From assembly GCF_016809835.1 (NCBI RefSeq), contig NZ_JAFBIL020000001.1, positions 434,001-498,000 on the forward strand: 64,000 nt of DNA, written 5' to 3'. The first letter of the stretch is position 1, and every line of letters starts with the position of its first letter. A model generated the notes under the pieces. The model ran no database searches. It worked only from the letters and a program-made list of their open reading frames with translations, and had not been told where the DNA came from. Both the position numbers and the translations under genes were made by a program. Shown here in pieces: positions 26,377-35,338 of this stretch. Origin of the DNA: Massilia soli (GTDB taxonomy: Bacteria; Pseudomonadota; Gammaproteobacteria; Burkholderiales; Burkholderiaceae_D).

Positions 26377-26382
26377 TATAAT
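26377..26382 (+). promoter_or_regulatory. -10 element of tRNA-Thr
   Basis: A perfect TATAAT directly after sspB is followed by a GC-containing discriminator (TCTCGCCG), as is common at tRNA promoters. The -35 region lies inside the sspB end and is weak. Confidence 0.5.
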
Positions 26383-26402
26383 TCTCGCCGTATAAAAGTT
26401 TA

Positions 26403-26478
<76 letters not shown>

Positions 26479-26491
26479 GAAAAAAGCATTT

Positions 26492-26525
26492 AGCCCAGCC
26501 CTCACCGGCTGGGCTTTTTGTTTTT
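26492..26525 (+). terminator. Intrinsic terminator of tRNA-Thr
   Basis: AGCCCAGCC and GGCTGGGCT form a 9-bp stem with a 6-base loop, followed by TTTTGTTTTT. It lies 13 bases after the tRNA. Confidence 0.9.
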
Positions 26526-26558
26526 CAAACTGACACATGCGCACTGGCGCCTTGTGCG

Positions 26559-26882
26559 CTATGTGCGGACTTTACGCGCCGCTTTCACGCCGTCCAGCCA
26601 ATCCTGAGCGCCACGCCTGAAGGCGGCGTCAATTTCCTCCTGCGGAATCGAATACACCGTGGCCCAGGCCGCGCGGCCATCGGCCGTATTCGTCGGAAAA
26701 TCTTCGCGGCTGATCGGCCAATGGTACTTTCTGATCAAGGCCCGGATGACCGTTGCCAGCGATGCCTTGCGATAGGCGAAGATGCTTTCGAAGCCGGTCA
26801 TGTCTTCCGACGACAGCAGGACCGCAAGGACGTGGGCGCGGATGCTGGTGGGTCCTTTCGGATATTTGGGGATGTTAGTCAT
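26559..26882 (-). CDS. Small hypothetical protein, possible winged-helix type
   Basis: A 107-residue soluble, basic protein that I do not recognise as a named family. The middle region (TSIRAHVLAVLLSSEDMTGF; ASLATVIRALIRKYHWPISR) has a helix-helix-wing look, with the fragments of a DNA-binding or phage-type replication/regulatory winged helix. It stands alone, convergent to the tRNA-Thr terminator, and no other phage-like gene is near. It may be a remnant of an element inserted beside the tRNA, or a stand-alone regulator. Function unknown. Confidence 0.55.
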   Translation of the reverse strand: MTNIPKYPKGPTSIRAHVLAVLLSSEDMTGFESIFAYRKASLATVIRALIRKYHWPISREDFPTNTADGRAAWATVYSIPQEEIDAAFRRGAQDWLDGVKAARKVRT

Positions 26883-26969
26883 CGGAGGCGCGAAGGTGTT
26901 GGCTGGGTAGTCAACATCTTAACGGCTGTGCGCTCGTCTAGGGCGCCTCGCGTGTCTAGCAGCCCTGTA

Positions 26970-26995
26970 TGGGTTCCCGTTTGCACGGGAACGAC
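26970..26995. repeat. REP-like extragenic palindrome (degenerate copy)
   Basis: GGTTCCCGTTTGCACGGGAA with flanking TG and CGAC matches the family at 49423, 49475, 52861 and 52914, but the loop differs (TTTGCA). It lies between the 107-residue gene and the small exported protein gene. Confidence 0.65.
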
Positions 26996-27145
26996 GGCGG
27001 GGCCACGAAATCGCGCAACGCTAAAAGTGCCCATTTGCGCACTTCATTCCGCCAAAAGCGCAGTTCATCGCAATCAGGTAGTTGACGCAGGGCCCGCTGT
27101 CTATAGTTCACTCAACGCAACGAACTAAACACACAGGAGCCTCAA

Positions 27146-27349
27146 ATGAACATCGCAAAAAACATGGAAGCCATCTTCCTCGCAGCAGTCGCCCTCGCAT
27201 CGGTCACCTCGTTCGCAACGGCCTCGAATCCAGCGCAGCGCATCACCCCTGCGGCAGTCACCCAGGCGGCCGATGACACCACCATGACCGTGGTCACCAT
27301 CACCGGCAAGCGTTTGACCGCGGCCGAAAAAGCAGCATTGGCAAACTAA
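27146..27349 (+). CDS. Small exported protein of unknown function
   Basis: A 67-residue protein with a signal-peptide-like N-terminus (IFLAAVALASVTSFATA) and a mature part of only about 40 residues (NPAQRITPAAVTQAADDTTM, then TVVTITGKRLTAAEKAALAN). It is preceded by AGGAG at good spacing. No family is recognised. It lies 32 bases before the GIN-domain gene, so both are probably in one transcript and may act together in the periplasm. Confidence 0.65.
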   Translation: MNIAKNMEAIFLAAVALASVTSFATASNPAQRITPAAVTQAADDTTMTVVTITGKRLTAAEKAALAN

Positions 27350-27381
27350 GCCAGCACCGATAACGCACGGAGATTACGAAG

Positions 27382-28149
27382 ATGAACAAATTCCTCGGCC
27401 TGGCGCTTGCCGCCGCAGCCCTTTCCCTTCCGGCCGGCTCGGCAAGCGCCGATGAGGTGGTCAGCGAAACACGCGCCATCGATGCGCGCATCGTGAAGGT
27501 CAAGCTGGATGGCGTGATCAACCTACGTGTGAAGCAAGGTACAACCCCGTCGTTGACCTTGTACGGCGAGAAGCGCCAGTTGGCCAAGGTGAAGAGCACC
27601 CAGAGCGGCGAAACGCTGCGCATCGACAACGATGAAAGCACGTGGAAGTTTTCCAACGAAAAGCGTGAAGTGCGCGCCGAACTGACCTTGCCGAACCTGA
27701 GCGAATTCACGTCGGAAGGCGTCGGCTCCACGGAAGTGAATGGCTTTACTGGCGATAAGATCACCCTTGCGCTGGACGGCGCCGGTTCGATCAAAGTAGA
27801 TAGCAATTACAAGAACATCGACTCCCGCCTGGGCGGCGTCGGCAGCATGAACCTGAATGCGAACGCGAGCGAAACCGTCGAGCTGAACATGCGCGGCGCC
27901 GGCAGTATTACCGTCAATGGCAATAGCCGAGTGTTGCGCGCAAAACTGGGCGGCGTGGGAAGCCTTGATGCGAAAGGCTTGCAGTCCGAGACGGTCGATC
28001 TCGACTTGAGCGGTCTTGGCGGGGCAACCGTCTATGCGAAGACTGCCGCGAACCTGCGCCTGAGCGGACTGGGTTCGGCGACCGTGTACGGCAATCCGGC
28101 AAGCCGCAACGCGACATCGCGCGGCATGGGCAGCGTGTCCTGGAAATAA
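27382..28149 (+). CDS. Exported GIN-domain (DUF2807) protein
   Basis: A 255-residue exported protein with a signal peptide (FLGLALAAAALSLPAGSASA). The mature region is a putative auto-transporter adhesin head GIN domain (DUF2807), predicted to form a right-handed beta-helix. Repeats of about 20 residues with Gly-rich turns are clear: GVGSTEVNGF, GAGSIKVDSN, GVGSMNLNAN, GAGSITVNGN, GVGSLDAKGL, GLGSATVYGN. DUF2807 proteins are secreted or periplasmic and of uncertain function. A strong bidirectional terminator follows. Confidence 0.85.
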   Translation: MNKFLGLALAAAALSLPAGSASADEVVSETRAIDARIVKVKLDGVINLRVKQGTTPSLTLYGEKRQLAKVKSTQSGETLRIDNDESTWKFSNEKREVRAELTLPNLSEFTSEGVGSTEVNGFTGDKITLALDGAGSIKVDSNYKNIDSRLGGVGSMNLNANASETVELNMRGAGSITVNGNSRVLRAKLGGVGSLDAKGLQSETVDLDLSGLGGATVYAKTAANLRLSGLGSATVYGNPASRNATSRGMGSVSWK

Positions 28150-28180
28150 AAGACTCCAAGCAAATAACAGCGCCAAATGT

Positions 28181-28214
28181 AAAGGCCGCCTTCCCACGAA
28201 GGCGGCCTTTTTTG
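28181..28214. terminator. Bidirectional terminator between convergent genes
   Basis: AAAGGCCGCCTTC and GAAGGCGGCCTTT form a 13-bp stem with a 4-base loop, flanked by T-runs on both strands. It serves the GIN-domain gene and the end of the Tad operon. Confidence 0.9.
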
Positions 28215-28225
28215 CGTCCGGCGGC

Positions 28226-28540
28226 TTAGCGCTTGATCGCGATGTCGTTCTTTACCGATTTTACGCCAGCGATGTCGCGCACCAGCCGCTCCGCCATTTG
28301 CACGTGCTCGGGCGCCGCGACAAAGCCACTGAGCTGCACCGTTCCCTTGAAGGTGTCCACCTGGATCTCGGTTGCCTTTAACTCAGGGTCGGCGACAAGC
28401 GCACTTTTTACCTTCGCGGTGATCATGGTGTCGTCAATGTACTGCCCGGTGGAGGCGCGATTGTCCGTCGATGCGCAGCCGGCCAGGGCAAAGATCAACA
28501 AGGCGGACAGGAAAGCGGCGAGGCGGCGTACGAATGTCAT
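28226..28540 (-). CDS. BON-domain lipoprotein at the end of the Tad operon
   Basis: A 104-residue lipoprotein with a lipobox (FALAGC) and one BON domain (about 33-104: DDTMITAKVKSALVADPELK; VDTFKGTVQLSGFV; AERLVRDIAGVKSVKNDIAI). BON domains occur in OsmY-like periplasmic proteins and near secretin N-terminal domains and are thought to bind membranes or partners. It starts 2 bases after tadD and so belongs to the transcript. Whether it serves the Tad secretin or is a stress lipoprotein carried along is not decided by the sequence. Confidence 0.85.
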   Translation of the reverse strand: MTFVRRLAAFLSALLIFALAGCASTDNRASTGQYIDDTMITAKVKSALVADPELKATEIQVDTFKGTVQLSGFVAAPEHVQMAERLVRDIAGVKSVKNDIAIKR

Positions 28541-28542
28541 GG

Positions 28543-29730
28543 CTATGCTCCAGGTTTGAGGTGGGGGTCTTCCTCATTGTGGCGCGCGCCGTGAGCAGGG
28601 GTTTGACGTTGAACAAAGGTGGCTGGCACCTCCCTGGGGACAGGTTTGATCGCGAAATCGCGCTTGACGATGTCGCGTCCGATCACCAGGCGAAGGTTGG
28701 CCGGCTTCACGCTGCCGGCCTCGATTACAACGGCATTGTCAAAGCGCTCGGCCAGCCTTTCCGCAGCTTCGCGGAACGCAGGCTGATATTCGACACGAGT
28801 CTGCCGTACATCAAACGGACGCTGGTTCGACAGGCGCACTACCCGGACGCTCTCTTGGTCCATTTTCATCGACAAGGCCTTCGCCATGCCCGTGACGCCG
28901 TTACCGTTACGGATTTCCAGCATCGCCTTCTCCGGCGGCGAAACTGCCGGCAGCACGGCCAGCAGTTCGTGCGGAACAAGGACAGGAGCAGGCAGCGGCT
29001 CCGGCCCCGCTTGCGCCTGCGTGGCTGCCGGAATCCGGTGCAGTTCGAACATGCCGTTGGCGAGCTGGCGGACTTCCGTCGTGGCCCAGGCATTGGCATC
29101 GCGTGGACCGGCGTTGACCGCCTTTTCAATCGCTGGCGCGACCGGCTGCCGCGCCAACGCGTAGTCAGCCTTGAAGTCATGTTGGCGCAGCGCGGCGGCC
29201 TGCTTGTACATCAACTGGGCGCGCTCGGCCTGGCCCATCTTGTCGAGCGCGCTGCCGAGATGCTCCCAGGCGCGGTCGTTGAGCGGATCGAGCAGGCAGG
29301 CTTTCTCAAGCGCAGCCAGGGCATTGTCGTATTCGCCGTTGAGGAAATGCGCATAGCCGAGGTTACTGAACAAGAAGGCGGTCTCCGGTCCGGCCTTGGT
29401 GTCCGACTCGCCGGTGAGCTGCTGCCAGATCGGGATCGCCTTGGCGAACTCGCCCTGCTCGGCGTAGAGCGTTGCCAAGCCGTTGCGCGCATTGACATGC
29501 TGCGGCTGCGCCGCCAACGCCGCCAGGTATGCGGCGGTGGCCGCTTCGAAGCGGCGCGCCATATGCAGGCTGCGACCGAGCACGTACGCCTCATTGGCGT
29601 TGGCACTGGCACTTGCTGCCGCCGGCGGCGGCACCGCGCTCGGGGTGGGACGCTGTCCAAGGTCGGCGCACGCCGTAAACAGGAATGCGCCGGCGCATAC
29701 GGTCGTTAGACGCTTCAGTTTCAGGTTCAT
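28543..29730 (-). CDS. tadD: TadD-like TPR lipoprotein with C-terminal LytR_C domain
   Basis: A 395-residue lipoprotein (lipobox FLFTAC). Residues about 45-185 hold TPR repeats (AYVLGRSLHMARRFEAATAA; FSNLGYAHFLNGEYDNALAA; HLGSALDKMGQAERAQLMYK), as in TadD, the pilotin-like factor that helps the Tad secretin reach the outer membrane. A linker leads to a LytR_C-type domain (about 265-350: AMLEIRNGNGVTGMAKALSM; VRVVRLSNQRPFDVRQTRVE). Preceded by AGGAG. The fusion distinguishes it from the classical short TadD of Aggregatibacter. Confidence 0.85.
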   Translation of the reverse strand: MNLKLKRLTTVCAGAFLFTACADLGQRPTPSAVPPPAAASASANANEAYVLGRSLHMARRFEAATAAYLAALAAQPQHVNARNGLATLYAEQGEFAKAIPIWQQLTGESDTKAGPETAFLFSNLGYAHFLNGEYDNALAALEKACLLDPLNDRAWEHLGSALDKMGQAERAQLMYKQAAALRQHDFKADYALARQPVAPAIEKAVNAGPRDANAWATTEVRQLANGMFELHRIPAATQAQAGPEPLPAPVLVPHELLAVLPAVSPPEKAMLEIRNGNGVTGMAKALSMKMDQESVRVVRLSNQRPFDVRQTRVEYQPAFREAAERLAERFDNAVVIEAGSVKPANLRLVIGRDIVKRDFAIKPVPREVPATFVQRQTPAHGARHNEEDPHLKPGA

Positions 29731-29752
29731 TTGATTCTCCTCTCAGACAGCG

Positions 29753-30691
29753 TTAGGTACCACCGGTCATTGCCGGCAGGGTGCGGGCAATCTGGATTCC
29801 GGCTGGTCCGAGAAGGACCATCAGCAAGGTGGGGAAGATAAAGAAGATCAGCGGGAACAGCAGCTTGAGGCCGATCTTGGCCGCCGTCTCCTCCGCCGCC
29901 ATGCGCCGCTTGGTGCGCAGGTTATCGGAATGAACCCGCAGCGAGTCGCCCATGCTGGTGCCAAAGCGCTCGGACTGGATCAGCATCGCGACCAGCGTGT
30001 CGACGTCTTCCACTCCACTGCGCAGCGCGAAGTTGCGCAGTGCCTTCTCCTTGGTGAAGCCAGCCCGCATCTCCATCAGCACCAGCTGCAGCTCCTGCGC
30101 CAGCGTGAGGCTCTTGATGTGGATCTCGCCCGCCACCTTGATCAGCGCGCGCTCCAGGCTCAGGCCCGCCTCGACGCAGACAGTCAGCAGGTCGAGCGCA
30201 TCGGGAATGGTTTCGAAGATTTCGCGCTGGCGGCGCGATGCGATCCGGCCCAGCACCACATTCGGCAGGTAATAGCCCATCGCGGCGAACAGCAGCAACA
30301 GCATCAGCATCTGCTGGCCCGGCATCGGAGGCCCTGAAATGGCCAGCATCAGCGCCAGTGCGCCCGGGAACAGCAGCGCCAGCAGCGACTTCGATGCGAA
30401 GTACAGGGTTGCCGCGGCAGGATTGCGCCAGCCGGCATTCATGAAGCGCGTGCGCAGGCTTGACCGTTCCCAGCCCTCCTCCGGCAGCGACAGCCGCGAA
30501 AAGGGCTGCGCCACCTTGGCCGCCTTCTCGACCCAGCCGCCGGTTTCCAGCGCGCTCGGCTCTGCCTTGCCCATGAAGGTATCGAGCCGGATGCGCATGT
30601 ACCCTGGCGAGAAGATCACCATGGCGAGCAGCGCCAGTCCGCACACGGTGGAGAAAACGATACAGAGAAATATGATTTGCGGGCCGGTCAT
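29753..30691 (-). CDS. tadC: Tad pilus inner-membrane platform protein TadC
   Basis: This 312-residue GspF-family membrane protein has an N-terminal helix (IIFLCIVFSTVCGLALLAMV), paired central helices (SLLALLFPGALALMLAISGP; LMLLLLFAAMGYYLPNVVLG), the T2SSF domain (IPDALDLLTVCVEAGLSLERA; VLMEMRAGFTKEKALRNFAL) and a C-terminal helix (LFPLIFFIFPTLLMVLLGPA). TadB and TadC form the platform for the TadA motor. The gene begins 10 bases after tadB. Confidence 0.93.
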   Translation of the reverse strand: MTGPQIIFLCIVFSTVCGLALLAMVIFSPGYMRIRLDTFMGKAEPSALETGGWVEKAAKVAQPFSRLSLPEEGWERSSLRTRFMNAGWRNPAAATLYFASKSLLALLFPGALALMLAISGPPMPGQQMLMLLLLFAAMGYYLPNVVLGRIASRRQREIFETIPDALDLLTVCVEAGLSLERALIKVAGEIHIKSLTLAQELQLVLMEMRAGFTKEKALRNFALRSGVEDVDTLVAMLIQSERFGTSMGDSLRVHSDNLRTKRRMAAEETAAKIGLKLLFPLIFFIFPTLLMVLLGPAGIQIARTLPAMTGGT

Positions 30692-30701
30692 GTGGTTCCC
30701 C

Positions 30702-31679
30702 TTAAACGCGGATGTGGATCACGCGGCGTAGCCACACGACCCCGATCAGGATCATGCCGGCGCCGAGCCAGAGCAGCTGGACGCCGATTGGATCGGTCCA
30801 CAGCAGGCTGATATATCCATGGCTGGTCACCGACATCATCACGATGACGGCAAACGGCAGCAGGCCAAGGATCCAGGCAGACATCCGGCCTTCGGCGGAC
30901 AGCACCCTGACCTGCGCGATCAGCTTGAGGCGCTCGCGGATGATGTGGCTGATGTTGTGGAGGATCTCGGCCAGGTTGCCGCCGGACTCGCGCTGGATCA
31001 GCACCGCGATCACCAGGTAGCGCAGGTCGGTCAGCGGAATGCGGTCGGCCAGGTTGTGCAGCGCTTCGTTGAGCGGTACGCCATAGTTGATTTCTTCATG
31101 CGCGGCGCGAAACTCGCCGCACAGCGGCTCGGGCAGTTCGGAGCCGACCATCTGCAGCACGTTGGTGAACGAGTGGCCCGAGCGCAGCGCGCGCGCGATA
31201 AAGTCCGCCGCTTCAGGTAGCTGCTGCTCGATCTTGATCAGCCGCTGGCGGCGCGCGCGCCGCAGCATCAGGTAAGGCACCGATGTCAGCAACGCGACGA
31301 TCACCAGCTGCGCCAACAGCGGCACCTCCCACGCCTGTGCCATCACGAAGCCGGACAGCATCATGGCGGCGGTGGCGCCAATAAACTGCACCACCGACCA
31401 GCGCACGCCGGCCTGCATGATCAGCCGGTCGATCGCGTTCGCGGCGCGGCTCTTGTGCAGCAGCTTGTCGATCTCGTCGTTCTTGCTGTAGCGGCGCTGC
31501 TTCAGGATCGATACGTCGCCGGGGCCGCCGTCGACACCGCCCGACATTACACGCAGCCGGCGCGAAATGCGCTGCGCCTCGCCGCCGTGGGTGCTGCTCC
31601 ACCACAAATAGGCGCCCTCCACCAGCAGGATGACGGCGGCGAACAGCAGAACCGCGAAACCGTAATAGATAGCGTCCAT
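30702..31679 (-). CDS. tadB: Tad pilus inner-membrane platform protein TadB
   Basis: This 325-residue membrane protein of the same GspF/T2SSF superfamily as TadC has an N-terminal helix ([20 protein letters not shown]), a middle helix pair, the domain [40 protein letters not shown] and C-terminal helices ([36 protein letters not shown]). A GGGGAG ribosome site precedes it. Position between tadA and tadC and the longer N-terminal cytoplasmic domain identify TadB. Confidence 0.93.
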   Translation of the reverse strand: MDAIYYGFAVLLFAAVILLVEGAYLWWSSTHGGEAQRISRRLRVMSGGVDGGPGDVSILKQRRYSKNDEIDKLLHKSRAANAIDRLIMQAGVRWSVVQFIGATAAMMLSGFVMAQAWEVPLLAQLVIVALLTSVPYLMLRRARRQRLIKIEQQLPEAADFIARALRSGHSFTNVLQMVGSELPEPLCGEFRAAHEEINYGVPLNEALHNLADRIPLTDLRYLVIAVLIQRESGGNLAEILHNISHIIRERLKLIAQVRVLSAEGRMSAWILGLLPFAVIVMMSVTSHGYISLLWTDPIGVQLLWLGAGMILIGVVWLRRVIHIRV

Positions 31680-31694
31680 GTCGGCTCCCCCAGG

Positions 31695-33044
31695 TTACTC
31701 GAAGACGCGCGAGGGATCGAACGCGCTGTCCGGCACCGCTGCGCCAAACATGCGCAGGCGTTCGGCGAAGCGCGGCCGCACGCCGGTGGCCGAAAATTGT
31801 CCAAGCACCTTGCCATCGGTCCCGACCCCGGTCTGCTCGAAGCGGAAGATCTCCTGCATCGCCAGGATGTCGCCTTCCATGCCGGTGATCTCCTGCATGC
31901 TCACCAGCTTGCGGGCGCCGTCGGTCAGGCGCGTCACCTGCACCACCACCGTGACCGCCGAACAAATCTGCTGGCGCACCGCGCGCGGCGTGAGTGTCAC
32001 GCCCGCCATGCCGACCATGTTTTCAAGCCGCGACAGGGCGTCGCGCGGGGTGTTCGAATGGATGGTCGCGAGCGATCCTTCGTGGCCGGTGTTCATCGCC
32101 TGCAGCATGTCGAGTGCCTCGGCGCCGCGTACCTCGCCCAGGATGATGCGGTCGGGGCGCATGCGCAGCGCGTTGCGCACCAATGCGCGCTGCGTCACCT
32201 CGCCCTTGCCTTCGATGTTGGGCGGCCGCGTTTCGAGACGCACCACGTGCGGCTGGCGCATCTGCAGCTCGGCCGCGTCTTCGATCGTCACGATGCGCTC
32301 ATTGGCCGGGATGAAGCCGGAGATAAGGTTCAGCAGCGTGGTCTTGCCGCTGCCGGTGCCGCCCGAAATCAGGATATTGATCTTGGCGCGGCCAAGCGCC
32401 TCGAGTACCTGCACCATCGGCGGAGTCAAGCTTTTGTAGTCGAGCAGGTTTTGCACCGTCAGCGGCGACGACGAGAAGCGCCGGATCGACAGGATCGGCC
32501 CATCGACCGCCAGCGGCGGAATGATTGCGTTCACGCGCGAGCCGTCAGGCAGGCGCGCATCGACCATCGGGCTCGATTCGTCAACCCGGCGGCCTACCCG
32601 CGAGACGATCTTCTCGATGATCTTCATCAGGTGGGCGCTGTCGTGGAAGGTCACATCGGTCAGTTCCAGCTTGCCGCGCCGTTCGATATAGACTTTGGCG
32701 TGGGTGTTGACCAGGATGTCAGAGATGGTCGGGTCGTTGAGCAGCGGTTCGAGCGGACCGAAACCGAGCATCTCGTGCTGGATATCCAGTACCAGGTTAT
32801 TGCGCTCGTTCTGGTTCAGGACGATCCGCTCTTCTTCGATGATGCGCTGGATCAGCAGCGCCAGTTCGTGCTTGAACTGCTCGGTGGTCAGGCGCTTCAG
32901 GCGCTCCAGGTCGATCCGGTCGAGGATCATCTGGTGCATCGACTTCTTCAGTTCCTGGTAGGCCTGGTTGGCTGGCTCGACAGCCAGCGGCACGGCCAGC
33001 GCCTTGCTTTCATCGGGGGAGGACAGGCGTTCGCGCAGCGTCAT
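31695..33044 (-). CDS. tadA: Tad pilus assembly ATPase TadA/CpaF
   Basis: A 449-residue secretion ATPase that drives Flp pilus extension and probably retraction. Key motifs: the N-terminal helical region ([20 protein letters not shown]), [20 protein letters not shown], Walker [36 protein letters not shown], and Walker [21 protein letters not shown] with the His-box [18 protein letters not shown]. It lacks the zinc-binding tetracysteine of GspE/PilB, as expected for the CpaF branch. It lies between tadZ and tadB. Confidence 0.95.
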   Translation of the reverse strand: MTLRERLSSPDESKALAVPLAVEPANQAYQELKKSMHQMILDRIDLERLKRLTTEQFKHELALLIQRIIEEERIVLNQNERNNLVLDIQHEMLGFGPLEPLLNDPTISDILVNTHAKVYIERRGKLELTDVTFHDSAHLMKIIEKIVSRVGRRVDESSPMVDARLPDGSRVNAIIPPLAVDGPILSIRRFSSSPLTVQNLLDYKSLTPPMVQVLEALGRAKINILISGGTGSGKTTLLNLISGFIPANERIVTIEDAAELQMRQPHVVRLETRPPNIEGKGEVTQRALVRNALRMRPDRIILGEVRGAEALDMLQAMNTGHEGSLATIHSNTPRDALSRLENMVGMAGVTLTPRAVRQQICSAVTVVVQVTRLTDGARKLVSMQEITGMEGDILAMQEIFRFEQTGVGTDGKVLGQFSATGVRPRFAERLRMFGAAVPDSAFDPSRVFE

Positions 33045-33060
33045 AACAGTCTCCGTGATA

Positions 33061-34239
33061 TCAGGCGTCGGTGTCGGCGCGGCCGAACAGGCGGTCGAAC
33101 AGGCCCTTGTTGGTCTCCGGCGCGCGCCGCGCGGTCACCAGTTCGACCAGGTCGGCGAGGCTGCGCGCCACCGCGCTCGAGCGCGACAGTTCGAGCGCGG
33201 GCACGCCCTGGTTCACCGAGTCGGTGGCGGCGATGTAGTCGTTCGGGATGGTGTGCATCACGTCCGCGCCGAGGGCGTTCTGCAAGTCCTGCAGGCGCAG
33301 CTTGCCGCCCTTCTCGTAGCGGTTGACGATCAGGCGGGTCTGATCGACCGGGTAGCCGAGCGAGCGGAAGATGTCGAGCAGGCGGCGGCCGTCGCGGATG
33401 TCGGGCAAGGCCAGCTGCAGCACCGGGTGAATCGCATCGGCGTTGTCGAGCGCGCGCAGCGAGATGGCGTCGATCTGGCGGCCGACATCGAGCACGATGT
33501 AGTCGTAGTGCTGGCGCGCCACCCGCAGGATGGTGTCCATGTGCTCGGGTTTCAGGTCTACAGCATGGGTCGGGTCGTCGGCGGCGGCGAGGATGCCGAA
33601 GCCGGGAGTGACGTGCACCAGGCAGGAATCGAGGAACGGCCCGTCGATGCGGGCGATCTGGCTGCACACGTCCGACAGCGTCATGGCCGGTTTCTGGTCC
33701 GAGACATACAGCGTGGCGTCGCCGAACTGGCCGTGCAGGTCGATCAGCAGCACCTTCTTTTGCGCCAGCGCGGCCAGCGCGTAGCCGAAGTTGGTGGAAA
33801 TGAAGGTGGCGCCGCTGCCGCCCTTGCAGGAGATGAAGGCAAGTACTTTACCGTCGCGCATGTCGGGCACGCCGACGGTCTGCGCAACCCGGTCCATCGC
33901 CTCATGGAAGGCGCGGTGCACCAGCGGCAGCTGCAGCACTTCGCGCACGCCGGCGCGCATCGCGCGGATCAGGAGCTCTTGTTGGTGGTCGCGCGTCAGC
34001 AGCATGAAGCACGACGACTGGTAGTGCTTTGCCAGCCGTTCGAGCAGATCGCCTTCCTGGATATCCGGATCGGTGGCGTCGATGATGACGACGCCCGGAT
34101 TGTCAGGCATCAGGCGGTCGAGCGCCTCGCGCAGGCTGGCGCGGCTTGCCACCAAGCTGATGGGCGGTACGCGCGCCGTACCCTGGGACGCGATTTCCGC
34201 GTGCAGCTCGCTGTCGCGGGTGATGATCAACGCTTTCAT
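33061..34239 (-). CDS. tadZ: Tad pilus localisation ATPase TadZ/CpaE
   Basis: A 392-residue protein with an N-terminal receiver-like domain (MKALIITRDSELHAEIASQG; PGVVIIDATDPDIQEGDLLE) and a C-terminal MinD/ParA-type ATPase. The Walker A is deviant (FISCKGGSGATFISTNFGYA), with VLLIDLHGQFGDATLYVSDQ and YDYIVLDVGRQIDAISLRAL following. TadZ/CpaE sets the cell pole or site where the Tad apparatus is built. AGGAG precedes the ATG. A canonical phosphorylation Asp is not obvious in the receiver-like part. Confidence 0.92.
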   Translation of the reverse strand: MKALIITRDSELHAEIASQGTARVPPISLVASRASLREALDRLMPDNPGVVIIDATDPDIQEGDLLERLAKHYQSSCFMLLTRDHQQELLIRAMRAGVREVLQLPLVHRAFHEAMDRVAQTVGVPDMRDGKVLAFISCKGGSGATFISTNFGYALAALAQKKVLLIDLHGQFGDATLYVSDQKPAMTLSDVCSQIARIDGPFLDSCLVHVTPGFGILAAADDPTHAVDLKPEHMDTILRVARQHYDYIVLDVGRQIDAISLRALDNADAIHPVLQLALPDIRDGRRLLDIFRSLGYPVDQTRLIVNRYEKGGKLRLQDLQNALGADVMHTIPNDYIAATDSVNQGVPALELSRSSAVARSLADLVELVTARRAPETNKGLFDRLFGRADTDA

Positions 34240-34269
34240 GTCACTCCTCTGCTCAATTTCAGACGCCCG

Positions 34270-34848
34270 CTATGGGCATGTCGTTGTGATGGCGGGACTG
34301 CGGCCTAGCGAACCGACCGGCGAAATGGTGGTAAACCTGGGAAATGAGAGCCGGCCTGGGGCGAAAGTGTGGAAGCCGCTGATCGACTTGTACGGGATTT
34401 GCGAGCAGCTGCCGGCGCCGTCCAGGCACAGGCGCACGCGCACAAAGCGGATGCAGCTTGGACCGTTCGGATTGGCCGTGCAGTTGACCAGGTTCGCGGT
34501 GGGGCACGTCGGCATCGCGACCACCGGGGTAGCGGCGTCCGACTGCAGGTAGTCGATGGTGACGTGAGCGTCCGTGATGTCGCCTGCCAGGGGAAGCTTG
34601 TCGGTGCCAAACATCGCGTAGCGCTGCACCGCCGCCTTCGAGGTCGTGTCGAATTCACTGACGGCGGCGGCACGCGCGGCGCGGCGCGTCACCTCGGTCA
34701 TGGTGTTCCACAGATAAAGTGCGCGCGACAGCTCGATCATGCCAAACACAAGAGGAAAGAATACGAACATCGCGCACAGGACGAATTCGACGGCGGTGGC
34801 GCCGCGTTGCTGCACAGGCCGTACATGACGAAGACGGAGTGGATTCAT
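34270..34848 (-). CDS. tadE: TadE-type pseudopilin
   Basis: A 192-residue minor pilin-like protein. The class motif RGATAVEFVLCAMFVFFPLV includes the Glu of the processed prepilin helix, followed by FGMIELSRALYLWNTMTEVT and the helix TRRAARAAAVSEFD. The C-terminal domain has four Cys (MPTCPTANLVNCT; NGPSCIRFVRVRLCLDGAGS) that may form disulfides. The start MNPLRLRHVR is chosen because it gives a short basic leader; the longer in-frame extension runs into the neighbouring gene. Expected to be processed by the peptidase at 41047-41583. Confidence 0.85.
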   Translation of the reverse strand: MNPLRLRHVRPVQQRGATAVEFVLCAMFVFFPLVFGMIELSRALYLWNTMTEVTRRAARAAAVSEFDTTSKAAVQRYAMFGTDKLPLAGDITDAHVTIDYLQSDAATPVVAMPTCPTANLVNCTANPNGPSCIRFVRVRLCLDGAGSCSQIPYKSISGFHTFAPGRLSFPRFTTISPVGSLGRSPAITTTCP

Positions 34849-34858
34849 GGCGGCCGTC

Positions 34859-35338
34859 CTAGTTTTGATAGGACGCGTTGGAGGTCGCGATGAATGTCCA
34901 GCTGGGGCCGCCAAATGTGTCGGGTAGCCATGGCGCGGTCTCGATGTAAAACTCATCGAATAGGGTGAATGAGGCGGACACGTTGATTTCCACGACTGCC
35001 GACGAGTGGATGCACATGCCAACGCCACCGTTGCAATAGATGATGACCCAAAGCTCCTCCGGCGGCCTGATCCCGGCAGACGTAATCGCGTTGATGACCA
35101 TCTGAGTCGAACGCGCCTTTGCCGCGTTCATGCCGGACGCCGATATCATTTCCATCCGTGGCGTCATCGCCATGGCGTTGGCAGCGTCCTGGGTCGCCTG
35201 CTTGAGTACGTTGTAGTGGTAGAACACCCGGGCAAAAAGGAATATGGCGGGAAGAAGGAAGGAGGTGGCCAGGAGTATCAGCGCGAGTTCGACTGCAGCG
35301 ATACCGCGCTGGCGCTGTCTGGTAATGTACGCATTCAT
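34859..35338 (-). CDS. tadF: TadE/TadF-type pseudopilin
   Basis: A 159-residue single-pass protein with the pilin-like N-terminus RGIAAVELALILLATSFLLP (basic leader, Glu in the helix) and a second segment FLFARVFYHYNVLKQATQDA. The periplasmic domain carries a Cys pair (IIYCNGGVGMC). It resembles the TadE/TadF pseudopilins needed for Flp pilus biogenesis. The start overlaps the tadG stop (ATGA). The symbol tadF is by position and type; it could equally be a second TadE. Confidence 0.75.
   Translation of the reverse strand: MNAYITRQRQRGIAAVELALILLATSFLLPAIFLFARVFYHYNVLKQATQDAANAMAMTPRMEMISASGMNAAKARSTQMVINAITSAGIRPPEELWVIIYCNGGVGMCIHSSAVVEINVSASFTLFDEFYIETAPWLPDTFGGPSWTFIATSNASYQN

Noticed and set aside
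27081-27104. TTGACG and TATAGT upstream of the small exported protein gene as a promoter
   Set aside because: The spacer is only about 14 bases, too short for a sigma70 promoter.
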